From: Closterium sp. NIES-65
Lineage: Eukaryota; Streptophyta; Zygnematophyceae; Desmidiales; Closteriaceae
Direction of reading: 5' to 3'
DNA length: 64,000 bases
Assembly (NCBI GenBank): GCA_948144175.1
Contig: CANXME010002486.1
Span: 3,844,001-3,908,000 of the forward strand
Position numbers and translations under genes: made by a program. Of this stretch, positions 33,926 to 45,000 are shown piece after piece (position 1 is the stretch's first letter; every line of letters starts with the position of its first letter). Below the pieces are notes generated by a model that was not told the DNA's origin, did no database searches, and saw only the letters and a program-made list of their open reading frames with translations.

Positions 33926-36900
33926 TCATGTCAAGCCTAAAGGAGCGAGCCCATCCCCATAAACTCCACGCAATATTATATCAGCTAGAAGCTCCACCCA
34001 CATATCTGTCGGACCGGGCGTGCAATAGTGAAGGCAGTCTAGGATCCCCCTCTCTTCCACAAAGCCTTTGTGCGAGTCGGGTCGCAGCGAGGTGGCAGTA
34101 TCCACATCCATGTACACTGCTCCCACCTCATGCATCATGCCTCGCACCAGCTTGTTCTGCCGAGTAAACATGTCCCAGTGGAACGGTAGAATCTCCGGAT
34201 TTTGGCGCTTTTTAATCGGCCCAATGTAGGTGGTGCAGTTGGCGTGGCCGGGGGGGGTGTTCCTCCAGATGATGAGCGCGTCGGGCAGCTTCTTGCGGAG
34301 AAATGACAACGCAGCCGGCACACTCCTCTCGAAGTCCTTCCCTCCAATGAAGTGCGCGCCTCGATTCACCACCACCACATGAGCATCGTTCAACCCAGAG
34401 TACAAGTGCCATGGAATGTGGTCAAACTTGGCTTCTCCAGGCGAAGTGAACCACAGATGGTCGTTCCGCACGAATTGAACCTTGAGGCCGGGACAAACAC
34501 TCTCGTTAAACGTGTACACTCGGCAGTAGGCATGCCTTGGGGGCTCCACCAGCCAATCAGAGCACTCCTGGGGAATCGTTTCATTCACAGCCCACACGGC
34601 AGGTTTGGGAATGTGTCTGAGGAGGCCGTTGAGGAAGCTGACAACCATCTGGTGCGCCAACGAATCCCCCAGAAACACCAAATTCAGCCCGCCTTTCCGC
34701 CCCTCCGCCTTCCGGCAAAACGTATCCCCGTCAAACTGCCTCAGCAGGCCGATCGGGCACTTCCCGGGCGGCGTTCTCCACTCGTATTTGAGCGACTCGC
34801 GCACGCTCCAGCCGCCCGACGCGCCGCCCTCCATCACATACTTGTCGGCTTTTTTCGTCACGAGTCCCCCGGTGGTCTCCTGGTGCCGGTGGTCGCACAG
34901 GTTCATGGTTCCGAGGTACTCCCAAGGGAGGATGCGCGGCGTTGCGTTGTACGCCCATCGCCCGCGCTGACTCACGCACCGCAGCCAGCGCCGGAAGCGG
35001 GCGGCGGACTGCAGAGATTGGATCTGCGTGCCGGGAATGAGCGGCTGCTTACTGGTGGATGCCTGCGCCAGCTGCGCGGCTCTCATTCGCCGGTCGGCGG
35101 CTGTCAGAACTGCCTCCTCTACCACTTTCTCATCCGCCGTTAATGCCTTGCCCACCACTCGAGCCAGAAACATCGCTGCTGCCTCCACTGCCCCGCTCCT
35201 CCACTCCACCACACCCTTTCCTGCACCCTCCTCTGCCCCTTTTCCTCTTCCCCCACCTGCCGCTCCTTCCACGAAGCTTCCTCGGATCACGCGGTGGTGA
35301 ATCTGGCAGGCGGCTGCCAGGCTGGCGACTGAGTCAGCGATGACCGCATCCACCTCAGCGGGCGGCGGGCGGAGCTCCAGCAGGGCAGCGCGGGGCGGCA
35401 GAAACGCAAGGTTGACAAGAAACGGGCTCGTGACGCTGACAAGCAGCGCCGCCCGGGGAAACAGATCCCGAGCATCATCCCTTTGGAACCTGCCCACCAG
35501 CCTCACATGCTCCGCGCCAAACCTGCCCTTCAGCCCCGCCACTATCCCGGCAAAGCCCTTCACCTGCACTGCTGCTGGTGGCTCCAGCACTATCACCTCC
35601 TTCACCCCACTCGTCTCCCAGGGGGGTATGGCGGCGGGGGGGGAGTGCGTCTTGGGGGAGGAGGGGGGGAGGCGCTCGGACCAGTCAGGGTTGAGGAGGG
35701 GGAGACCGCGGGGCTGCAGGAAGTGCGAGGAGCGGAGCTTGGACCAGAGGGAGGGGCTGGGGTGCTGACAGTGCTGGAAGGTGGGCTGCACAGCACAGGG
35801 GGGACAGGGGTAGGGGAAAGAGCTAAGTTGGAAAAAACGCAAGTTTGACGTTGCGTATTGAGTTTATACGCATCTAAAATTCGTACGCTGCGTATTTTTC
35901 TAAAATTCGCCAAATTTCTCTCGGGCTGACCGGGAAAAAAAAAATCAGTTGTGTTCGCGAGTATCGGAATTCAGATTTGAGATCGCGAATTGCAAATGCA
36001 ACCTCAGATCTGAATTTCGAAACCGTTTGGTGAATCGTCCCCTCCTATCAACCGCTCAACAACCCATTCCATCCAACCACATCGATTACTTCCAATTTTG
36101 TTGCCAACTTCAACCAGACTCATCCTCCCCGCTCAATGTCAGGCCGTTTTTCCCTTCGATCCCCTTCTAATTTCACTTGCGACGATAACCTACTACAGCA
36201 GCTCCCGTTCCCGTCTCTTGACCTAGCATCTTAACCTGCCCGGGAAAAGAATTTAGCTGCCCGGGCAAGCGTTTTTCTGTGCGTACCAGACCCCCTCCGG
36301 CTAGCGTACTGCGTATAAACTCTAGCGTTTATACGGAAAGCGTACTAAACGCGAAACGCGTTTTTTCCAACATAGGGAAAGAGCAAGGGGAGAGGGGTTT
36401 CAGGAAAGTGGGAGGAGCGGAGTGGGGGTGCTGGCGGTGCTGGCAGGTGGGCTGTGGGCGAGGTGGGCGAGGGGTGCAAAATACGGGGGAAGAGGAGAGG
36501 AGGGGCCGAGGGGTTGTTGTAGGAAGTGTGAGGAGGGAATTTGGTCGAGGGGTGGGGGTGCTGGCGGTTCTGGAAGGGGGAGACTGGTTGGGGAAAGTGG
36601 GGAGACATGTCTTGATTGAGATGCCTCAGAACGAGGGGTTGGGTTGCTGGTACTGCTGGGAGGTGGGCGTGGGATGGGGGATGAGGCGTTTTGTAAAGCA
36701 CGTTTGTTGTTGGCGCCTCAGAAGTGGGAGTTTGGTCCACAGGGAGGGGCTGGGGTGCTGGCAGCGCGGGAAGGTGGGTCAAGAATGCGGGAGTGGTGGA
36801 AGGTGGGTCAAGAATGCGGGAGTGGTGGAAGGTGGGTCAAGAATGCGGGAGTGGTGGAAGGTGGGTAAACAGACCAGAGTGGGGAAAGGGAGAAGATTCG

Positions 36901-39900
36901 ATTGACGATGCTTCTGGGATGTTAGAAGTGAAGAAAATTGGGGTGGCGGACGGGAGGGGGGAGAAAGAGGGGAGGAGGGGTGTGAAATGAGGGAAGACAC
37001 GTTTGGATGTGTGAGTGGGCCATGTGCGCATGTGCTTGCAGGTGTGGCGTGGGGATGCACCTGGATGAGAGTTCGCACGAAGAGGAAAAACTGCATGTGG
37101 TTGCAGGTGTGGTGCGGTGTGGTGTGGGGATGGTCATGGGCGCACCTGGATGAGTGTCCGCACGAAGAGGAGGCGAGCGGCATCCCCAAAGGAGAGCATG
37201 CGACCCATGGTGATGCCCACCACTCGAGGCAGCTGAGAGGGACAGCATCACATGCCACGTCACATGCCACGTCACATGCCACGTCACATGCCATGTCACA
37301 TGCCAACCATGTTGCAGAGATGAGCACACCATGCCACGTGCCATGTAATGCCACCACAGCCCATGCATGTCAATCCATTCATTCCATACGATTCAGACGA
37401 CATGGCAAAGGAGAAAAGGGAGAAGAAAGCCACCTGCGTCCAACGAGCAATATGAGCTCCTGGTGCTCTCACGGGTTGGCTTTTCAGCCTGTGGGTTAAC
37501 ACTCGGCAATGGAATCGGCAGCACCACACCCCCAGCATACGCACCTATGATGGATTTGACTCCAAAAACTGAAAACGTCAAGGGTCAAATCCGTTTTGAC
37601 GCTTGACATTACTGGTAATTTTTTAGGGCAGCCAGAATGCGAAAGAAAGAAAGAAAAAATCGAAATCAAAATTCCGCGCTCAGAATGCGACCCGCCAAAT
37701 GTTAACTCGACATTTTGAGGCCCCAAAACAGGCCCTTTTCATGACTGCCCCACATGCCCTACAACTCCTGGGCGTATGCTGGTTTGTCAGAAATAGCAAT
37801 TCCATGGCCGAGCTGGTTACCCCATGGCCGAGCTGATTACCCCATGGCCAAGCTGGTTACCCCGTGCAAGTGGGTGCGTATCTATGATAGATTTGACGCG
37901 CTCAGCGTTTTGACTCTGAGTCAAAACGCTAGCGTTCTGATGCTATTGATGCCCCCTGTCCGAGGGGTACCCCCAGTTTGACGCTCTTGCGGGCAGGAAA
38001 AAAATCCCAAGCATGGGTAAAAAAAACTGGGAACAGGGGGGAGAGGTTCGGGGGTTGGTGGGGACTACAGCGCATGTCGAGTTCTGGTTTGCGGAAATCT
38101 TTTGGGCACGCATGAAGCAGGAGAGGCAGGAACAGTCCGATTGAACACAGCTTGTTTGCTGGTTAGTTATGTTTTTGTAATGTGAATATTTCCTTGGCAT
38201 GATGACTGTTGGATTGCCACATTCTTTGGTTTTTGTTATTTTTTCAAGAAAGTGTTGGACACCTTCTTTTTAAGGTGCTTGCCGGCTTGCCTTGCCTTTT
38301 AAGCAAGCCAAAGAGCGGCAGGAATGCTCCAAATGCACCCGACGCACACGGCCCTTTTTTATTTATTTATTGTAATAGTGTTTATGTGAGCACACCTTCT
38401 TGCCGTGCATGACGAGTACCAGCCATGCTTCTTGAGCACACAGGAGAGGGGGAGGGAGGAAGAGTCCGGGTGAACAGCACCACATACACGATTTGCTACC
38501 TAGACAAGGCATGTAAGACATGTAAGGTAAGTACACCCCAGCCCATGCATGCATCCGTGCACGCACGCACCTTCTTGCCGCGCATGACGAGGGCGGGCTT
38601 GCCGTGCTTCTTGAGCACGCGGGAGAGCGGCAGGAAGAGCGGCACGAGCTCCAGGACCTCGTGGAAGGGCACCCGCGCTCCGGGCGTGCCGCCGATCACC
38701 AGCAGGTTCACCAGCGAGTTGTACGAGGAGACCCGCGTGCCCGCCTCGTAGTGGAACTGCCGCATGGGAAAGGAGAGGGAGGGGAGAGCATGGGGGGGAG
38801 GGGGTTGGGAAGGGGTGCGGCGTGGCCCCAATGACCGGCAGGTTAATGAGGAAGTTGTAGGAGGAGACTCGCGTGCCTGCCTCGTAGTGGAACTGCCGTG
38901 GGGGAGAGGAGAGGGAGGGGGAACGGAATAGAAGAGTACGGGGGTTCTGAGGTGCTCCTGATGAGTAGGGGAGAACCGTAGTTCACATCACATGCACATG
39001 CACATTGGGCAACCACCCAATCGGACACCCCTTCTAGCGTCCAACCGCCCATCCCTTTCCCTCTTCCCCCTTCCAACAGCCCCACCCCTCCCTGCCCCCG
39101 ACCCCTCCTCTTCCCTCCCATCCACCCTCTCCCCTTTTTCGCTCTTCCTCCTCCTACCCCGACCCCTCCCTTTCCTCCCATTCAACCCCCCTTTTCATTC
39201 TACCCCTTCCCTTAAATCCCCATCATCCTGCCAACCTTTTCGTCCCTCTCTCCCTCCTCCCTCCCCCTCGCACCCACGCGCACCTTGTCTTCGGCGTAGC
39301 AGCCGTTGGGGTTGAAAACATGTGTGGCGTTGAACACCTGCCCCTTGTTGTTCACATACACGTCGTGCAGTGCAAACACTCGCCCCGACCACACCATTGC
39401 CACCGCTGAACCCCCTTTTGCCGCCTTCCCGCCTCCCCCTTCCTCCCCTTCCACCTCGTCGCCCTCTTCTCCCGCTTCTCCCCCTTCCTCCTCCTCTTCC
39501 TCTTCTTCCTCCTCCACTCCCCCGTATTCGTCGTTTTCTTCGGGTTTGGTCGTGGTGCCGTTCGCCGCGAGTCGCGGGGCGAGGTCCATGTAATCCGGGT
39601 TTCGACAGACGGAGATATCCTCGAAACCCGCGTCTTCGCACATCCGGAATTCCGGGCAGAGGAGGGCCTTGGCGCACGTCGCGAACTTTCGCCTGCTGGT
39701 ATCCGCTTTAAGCGCTCGCCGACCCTTTCGCGAAAGAATGCTTGGAGGGGGATTCGGGTTGAGATCGACCACTTCAAGGCGCTTGCTGTCGATCGCTTTT
39801 CGCAAATCACCCGCTGATGCATAATGCGTGCCTCGTTTTCGCCGAGATGCACCTGGTAACCAATCGCTAGCAGAAAGCAGCCTTCGCCGGCTACCGTGGT

Positions 39901-40186
39901 TTCGTCCTTCAGACATGCGAAAGGCGGGAGGTCCGACCAGCAGCGACCCATTACTGATCGTCCTGTCGCCAGAAATTTCCATACTTGTCCTTTTTTGCGT
40001 CAACTGATCAGGGGGAATAGCAACATCCGTGGTCCGGACCTCCATAGGCGGTTGTGGAAAGCGATGATGGAGAATAGAAGGATCGCCGGCGAGGTCCGAG
40101 ACACCGGTGCTGCCGCTTCCATTGCCACGTGTCAAAAGCAACGCGACTAACAAGGTCAGGGTGAAACCGTTGCCACGTGTCCGCAT
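33926..40186 (-). CDS. GT61-like glycosyltransferase fused to a TBL/PC-esterase domain, 4 exons
   Basis: Minus-strand exons 40186-39284, 38756-38571, 37232-37146 and 35785-33926, all phase 0 with GT-AG introns, giving about 1011 residues. An ATG at 40279 would add 31. The N-terminus has a short hydrophobic run (FTLTLLVALLL), fitting a Golgi signal anchor. A long acidic stretch precedes the GT61-like part: GRVFALHDVYVNNKGQVFNA, then YNSLVNLLVIGG, PTFQHC, and LVNLAFLPPRAALLEL, which aligns with the family's HGAGLTN...FLPPG segment but has lost the HGAG. The same exon runs on without a stop into a TBL-type domain: CVSQRGRWAYN, the GDS motif in LVFLGDSLAHQM (near 34665) and DCLHYC (near 34025-34040), the Asp-His pair of PC-esterases. 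TBL proteins O-acetylate wall polysaccharides and GT61 enzymes add side-chain sugars, so joint action on one glycan is inferred. Confidence 0.8.
35827..36371. mobile_element. 545-bp AT-rich element with 14-bp perfect terminal inverted repeats
   Basis: Left end GTTGGAAAAAACGC (35827-35840) and right end GCGTTTTTTCCAAC (36358-36371) are perfect inverted repeats. Subterminal GCGTAT/ATACGC motifs are also inverted. Base composition is sharply more AT than the host intron. No transposase is present, so it is a MITE-like element in intron 3 of the GT61-TBL gene. A TA dinucleotide lies one base outside each end, but a target duplication is not clearly resolved. Confidence 0.7.
36395..36800 (-). repeat. 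several echoes of the GT61-TBL exon 4 5' end in intron 3
   Basis: The region around the exon 4 acceptor (35690-35800 on the plus strand: GAGGGGCTGGGGTGCTG...CTGGAAGGTGGGC) recurs at about 36403-36460, 36514-36600, 36630-36675 and 36722-36780. Divergence increases among the copies, and the GGTGCTGGC...TGGAAGG core is retained. Confidence 0.7.
36771..36866. repeat. 29-bp tandem repeat, three copies
   Basis: Unit AAGGTGGGTCAAGAATGCGG plus GAGTGGTGG, three exact copies and a partial fourth. It grows out of the last exon 4 echo. Confidence 0.9.
37046..37090 (-). repeat. echo of the GT61-TBL exon 3 3' end in intron 3
   Basis: TGCACCTGGATGAGAGTTCG followed by CACGAAGAGGA copies the exon 3 donor region (37141-37180, GCACCTGGATGAGTGTCCGC). 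The AC (donor GT on the coding strand) is kept. Confidence 0.8.
37247..37308. repeat. 12-bp CACATGCCACGT tandem repeat
   Basis: About five copies with minor variation, just outside the exon 3 acceptor in intron 2 of the GT61-TBL gene. Confidence 0.85.
37540..38050. other. AT-rich island in intron 2, possible degenerate mobile element
   Basis: Composition changes abruptly from the GC-rich intron. CTATGATGGATTTGAC (37545 region) and CTATGATAGATTTGAC (37882 region) form a direct repeat. There are three tandem 26-bp GGCCGAGCTGGTTACCCCAT units at about 37806-37865 and a palindrome with 13-bp arms and a single-base centre at 37904-37930 (arm AGCGTTTTGACTC). No terminal repeats could be set, so the class is unknown. 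Confidence 0.45.
38105..38470 (-). repeat. echoes of the GT61-TBL exon 2 3' end in intron 2
   Basis: The exon 2 end (CTTCTTGCCGCGCATGACGA..., 38571 on) recurs at 38394-38470 (CTTCTTGCCGTGCATGACGA). It recurs more weakly at 38261-38330 and about 38105-38150. The closest copy keeps the donor AC. Confidence 0.75.
38828..38892 (-). repeat. echo of the GT61-TBL exon 2 5' end in intron 1
   Basis: Includes the CAG acceptor and still reads FHYEAGTRVSSYN then FLINLPVIG, against FHYEAGTRVSSYN then SLVNLLVIGG in the true exon. The synonymous-looking differences suggest it was coding for some time after duplication, or is an alternative exon start. Confidence 0.8.
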
Positions 40187-40670
40187 GGAGAAGCTAAAGG
40201 GATCGCGGCAGCGTGCACGACATCGTACGGCACGCGCGTGAAGTATAACGGAACAACCTCTAACGGAACAGGACTCCATCTGCCGGGATAGCGTCAGGTA
40301 TTATTTACCGATCTTTGTTCCTCCGTCTGATCTCCCGAGGGACATTTCTACCAACGTGGCTCCTCTGCGGAGGCTGCTACTTGGGTGGGAAGGCGTGACC
40401 ATATCATCAACTGCGCCCCAAAACGTGTGGACGGACGAATAGCCGGCTTGACCTTAACCGCCTATTAAACCGCAATGGCGTCCTTAGCTTGGCATTGGCC
40501 TGTCCCTACGGGTCGCGAGTAATAAGACGGCAATCCAAGTCAAGGGCGACAGTTGACTCGGTGAAGGAGACTGTAGGAGTGATAAATTATGATTACTTGA
40601 GTTGAAAACTTGTCTGGGCGAGATATTAGGACGCGGTAAGAGTAGACGATCGATCATCTGATGCGATCGA
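40187..40670. other. 5' flank of the GT61-TBL gene
   Basis: Leader and promoter region for the minus-strand gene. Apart from the alternative upstream ATG at 40279, I see no defined regulatory site. From about 40300 rightward there is unique sequence without a gene. Confidence 0.4.
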
Positions 40671-41009
40671 TTGCAGTTCGGTTACTCTATTCACCGGCAC
40701 GTAATCATGCTTCGAAGCCAATTATCAAATATTCGTACGCATCCTCAGAAGGCGACTGATTGTAGAATTGTGATGAGCGATCGGGGCACTGTCGCTGCAC
40801 GAATGAGCATGAGCCGGGCAGGCCAGGGACGAGTGGTCCCCTTGCTTGCGAATCACACGACTTGTTTAACGATGAGCTTTCGCGGTTCCAGCAACAAGAC
40901 TCTCATTTGTCAGGATAGTTTCCATGTAGCTTATGAGATTCATCATGCGGAACACTCTGACCAGTTGGTTTTGCCGAATGTAAAATCGACGGTCTTAAAC
41001 AGTTTCATC

Positions 41010-41440
41010 GATCGACTCGCTAGAACGAGCAGGATGGCCGGCGCGCAGTACTCCACGGCGTCGTACATCACCCATGTCATGCAGGGACTCTCTAGCAGCT
41101 ACAACCTGCTGAAGCGGCTGTCTATGGCGCCGAGCACAAGGGCGACGCTCAACGAGGACAACCTTACCTCGTATATCCTGCAGGACGAGGCGATGCAGGA
41201 GGCTGAGCGGTCGCAGGAGCTCTTTGCGCAGGCGAACTTGGTCACCTCAGCGAAGCAAGGAGGCCGACCGGGGCAGCGCGGGCAGTCTGGCGGTGGTGGT
41301 AGCAGTGGCTGGAAGCCGGCCAAGGAGGTCGACAAGAGGAAGTCGACCAAGGACAGCGGTCGTGGAGTAGGAGGTCGACGTCGGGAATGCTGGCTGTGCG
41401 GCGATCCCTTGTGCGATTCGATATGCGGAGCCGAACCTCC
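41010..41440 (+). pseudogene. copia-type gag relic
   Basis: Within an open frame 40671-41480, the part from about residue 120 on looks like a copia gag. It has YITHVMQGLSSSYNLLKR, a TLNEDNLTSYILQDEA-type helix pair, a Gly/Ser/Lys linker and a half zinc knuckle (CWLCGDPLC). The upstream 110 codons match nothing I recognise. No protease, RT or LTR accompanies it. Gypsy F is inserted about 200 bp downstream. Confidence 0.55.
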
Positions 41441-41644
41441 GATCTGGCCACTTGTACTGCGTCCTGATCGTCATCGCTGAGCTTATGAGTGGTGAGGTGG
41501 CGAGGCTAGCAGTTGTTGGCGTAGCGAGGCGAGGCGATCAATTTGTGAGGGAGTGACGAAGTGACCGCACATTGATTGGCAAGTAAGGGATCGCCCACAG
41601 TCGCGTGGCGTCGTAACTCGGTCGCTTGATACGAAGTTGCATGC

Positions 41645-41986
41645 TGTTACGTGTGCAATTGAGTGAACGAACGAGAATTGCACTATCGAAGCAAAAGTAC
41701 AATGAGCGAAGGCATGAGCGAAGGATTATATAGCGAAACAATAGTGGTAACGGTAATGGACTGTGGTTGTCGCGCGTCGAGCCTGAGACTGAGGTTGGGA
41801 AAATGTCGAAGCGTAGGCCCGGAGCGCGGGTTACCGGCCGAGCCGTGAGGTCGGGATGCGATGTGCGAAAAAGGCGGGATGATGAATGATGCGATGGTCG
41901 CGAGTGGTAACGGTGCTGACTGAGGTGCTACAGTGACGTACGCGCTGGGCAGGGACGCGAAGTAAGGAAAAGGGAATTTCCTTACA
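41645..41986 (-). repeat. 3' LTR of gypsy F
   Basis: 342 bp, TGTAAGGAAATTCC...CGTAACA on the minus strand; two substitutions relative to the 5' LTR. Confidence 0.95.
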
Positions 41987-42013
41987 CTACCCCCCTCCCA
42001 AGGAGGCCCCTTC

Positions 42014-45000
42014 TTACGAGAGCGCATGGACATCGCGGAAATTTCGGCTTCGCAGATACTCGGTGAAGACAGGGTGGTTCTCAATTTTATCCAGGGGGAC
42101 CCAGTTGTCTTCTGTGGGCGTTCGGTCCTTCCAGCGAATTAGGAACTCGATCCTTCGGGCTCCCCGAGGGTCGCGGACGCGGTGGCTGAGGATTTTGTCA
42201 GGGGTGATGAGTGGTTCGGTTGGGGGACGTGTCATGCTGGCTGGGCGAGTTCGTGGCAATTGGCTCGTGGATGGGATGTAAGGGCGAAGTAGGCTGACGT
42301 GGAATGACGGGCTGACGTACCAGTCAGCGGGGAGGAGGAGGTGGGCGGTGACGGGTGTGATCATGTGGCTGATGCGAAATGGCCCACAATATCGGGGGCG
42401 AAGTTTTGGAGTGATGGGCAGGCGAAGGTTCTGAGTGTCGAGTAAAACGAGGTCGTCGGGCTGATAAGTAACGGGTCTGCGATGTCGATCGGCGTTGCGT
42501 TTAGCGATGATGTTTGATTTTTTTATTGCTTCTGCTGCCCTGGTCCGTGCTGCCTGCAGAATCTCGGCGAACTGTTGTGCTCGTGGGACGGGGTTGTCGG
42601 GATTCGGTGTCATGGGTACTGTTGGGTTCTGTCCGTAATTTAGATAAAACGGCGATTGTTGCGTCGTGGCTGATGGTGCGTTATTGTATGCGAACTCAAT
42701 GAGTGGCAGTTGCTGTTCCCACGTATTCGGGTCGTCGCACGTGGCTCGAATCAGCTGCTCCATGGTCTGATTTGTCCGTTCCGTCTGTCCGTCGGTTTCG
42801 GGGTGATAGGATGAACTGAACTGTAAGCGTGTGCCGAACTGTTGCCACAGGTTCCGCCAGAAGTTGCTGGTGAATTTCGTGTCCCTGTCGCTGATGATCG
42901 ACGCGGGTATCCCGTGCAGTCGTACGACGGTGGAGATGAATAGTCGGGCGGTTTCTTCGGCTGTGATGGATTTCCTGCATGCTGCGAAATGAGCCATTTT
43001 CGTTAGTCGATCGACGACGACCAGGATCGCGTCATTCCCACTCGCCCCAGCTGGTAACCCCGTGACGAAGTCCATCGTCACCTGCTGCCAAGCACGCTCT
43101 GGAGGCGGGATGGGTTGTAATTGCCCCGCTGGTCGCTTCCTGCTTGTCTTCATGAGCTGGCAAGTGGGACACGATGCCACGTGTCGTTGCACATCGGTCA
43201 ACATTTCTGGCCAGTAGTAGTACCGCTGCAGCTGCTGCCGTGTTTTTTCTACCCCGAAATGTCCCGAGGTAACTCCATCGTGTGCTTCCTGTAACAGTAG
43301 TTCCCGCAGCAGCGTGTATCCCGGTACCCAGATGCGGTCGGTTCCAGTTTTTACGTAATAGACTCCTTTTGCCGCTGCGAATTGCTGTGAGTTGCCTCCT
43401 GTAAAGAACGAGTCTGTTTGATATCCGTGGGTAAATAGGCCGGTAAGCAGTGGGCTGGTCTGGGCGAGTAGTATCGCGTGGATCTGGGCAGTGGGGCGGG
43501 TCAGTGCGTCGGCGATATTCGATGCTCCTTTTTTGTATGTGACCGTATAGTGAAAATTCGACTCGAGGAAATCGAGCCATCGAATCTGTCGTGGGTTGAG
43601 GTGGGGCTGTGCGCGGAGGTACTGTAGAGATCGGTGGTCTGTCCGTACTGTCACGTCTGCGCCAGTCAAGTAGCAGCGCCAAACTTTGAATGCATGCACG
43701 ATCGCGAGCATTTCGCGGTCGTGTATCGGATAATTTCGCTCAGGCGGATGTAGTTTGCGTGATTCGTAGGCGATGGGTTGGAGGCCGTTGCCGAAGTCCT
43801 GTAACAGTACAGCTCCGATGGCGATGTCACTTGCGTCGGTAACCACTTCGAAAGGGCGGTGGGGATCAGCGATACGTAGAACGGGTGGTGAACAAAGGAC
43901 GTTTTTTAGGGCAGAGAAGGCAGCATGCTCTTTCTCCCCCCACGTAAAAGTGACCCCCTTACGCAGTAAATCAGTTAGTGGGGCTGTTAAACGTGCCATG
44001 TCGGGCACGAACCGTCGAACGTAATTAACAAACCCTAAAAAACTCTGCAGTTCCGTGATGTTTGTCGGGGGGCGCCACGCTTTTACCGTATCCAGCTTCT
44101 TTGGGTCGATCTCAACCCCAGCCTCGGAAATGACGTGACCTAAAAACTCTAGCCTATCCCTAAAGAACTCGCACTTGGAGCCTTTGGTGAGCAGCCGATG
44201 TTCCTCTAAAACCTTAAAAACTGCTTCGAGGTCTGCTAAGTGTTGCTGCTTATCCCGACTGTAAACGAGGATATCGTCGAGGTAAACGATCACGCATTTA
44301 TCTAAAAGCGGTCTAAACGCCTCGTTCATGGTCATCTGAAAAGTCGCAGGCGCGTTCGTTAACCCGAAAGGCATTACTGTATACTCGAATGACCCGTACC
44401 TAGTCCTAAATGCTGTTTTTGCGCAGTCCGATGGTTCGACCCGAATTTGATGGTAACCTCCCCGTAAATCTATTTTCGAAAAGACACGTGCCGTTCGCAG
44501 TTGGTCAATGAGTTCGTCGGCGCGGGGGATGGGGTATCGCGATTTGACTGTTACTCGGTTAAGCGCTCGGTAGTCGATGCACATGCGAAAACCTCCGTCT
44601 TTTTTCGGTGTGAACAGTATGGGTGCGGCGAACGGTGACGAGCTTGGGCGAATAAACTGCTTCTCTAACAGGTAATCTAACTGCTTCCTTAACTCGTCGA
44701 GCTCGGGCTGTGTCAGTCGAAATTGCCGCTGTACTGTTGGCTGTGCCCCTGGTTCTAGCTCGATCCTATGGTCGTGCGCTCGCTGAGGTGGCAGTCCCTG
44801 TGGTAAATCATCCGGAAATATCCCCGGGAACCGTTTCAGTAGTGCTTGTAATTCGGTCGGTACGGCTGCTAGCAGTTTCTGTAAATCGTTCTGTTGCTCG
44901 TCTTTTTCTACCACTGCGATATCCGCTGCGTACACGTCAGCTCCAGCAGCGACAGCCCGTTTCATCGCGATGGCGTTGACCTGGACTGTCGAAGATTCGG

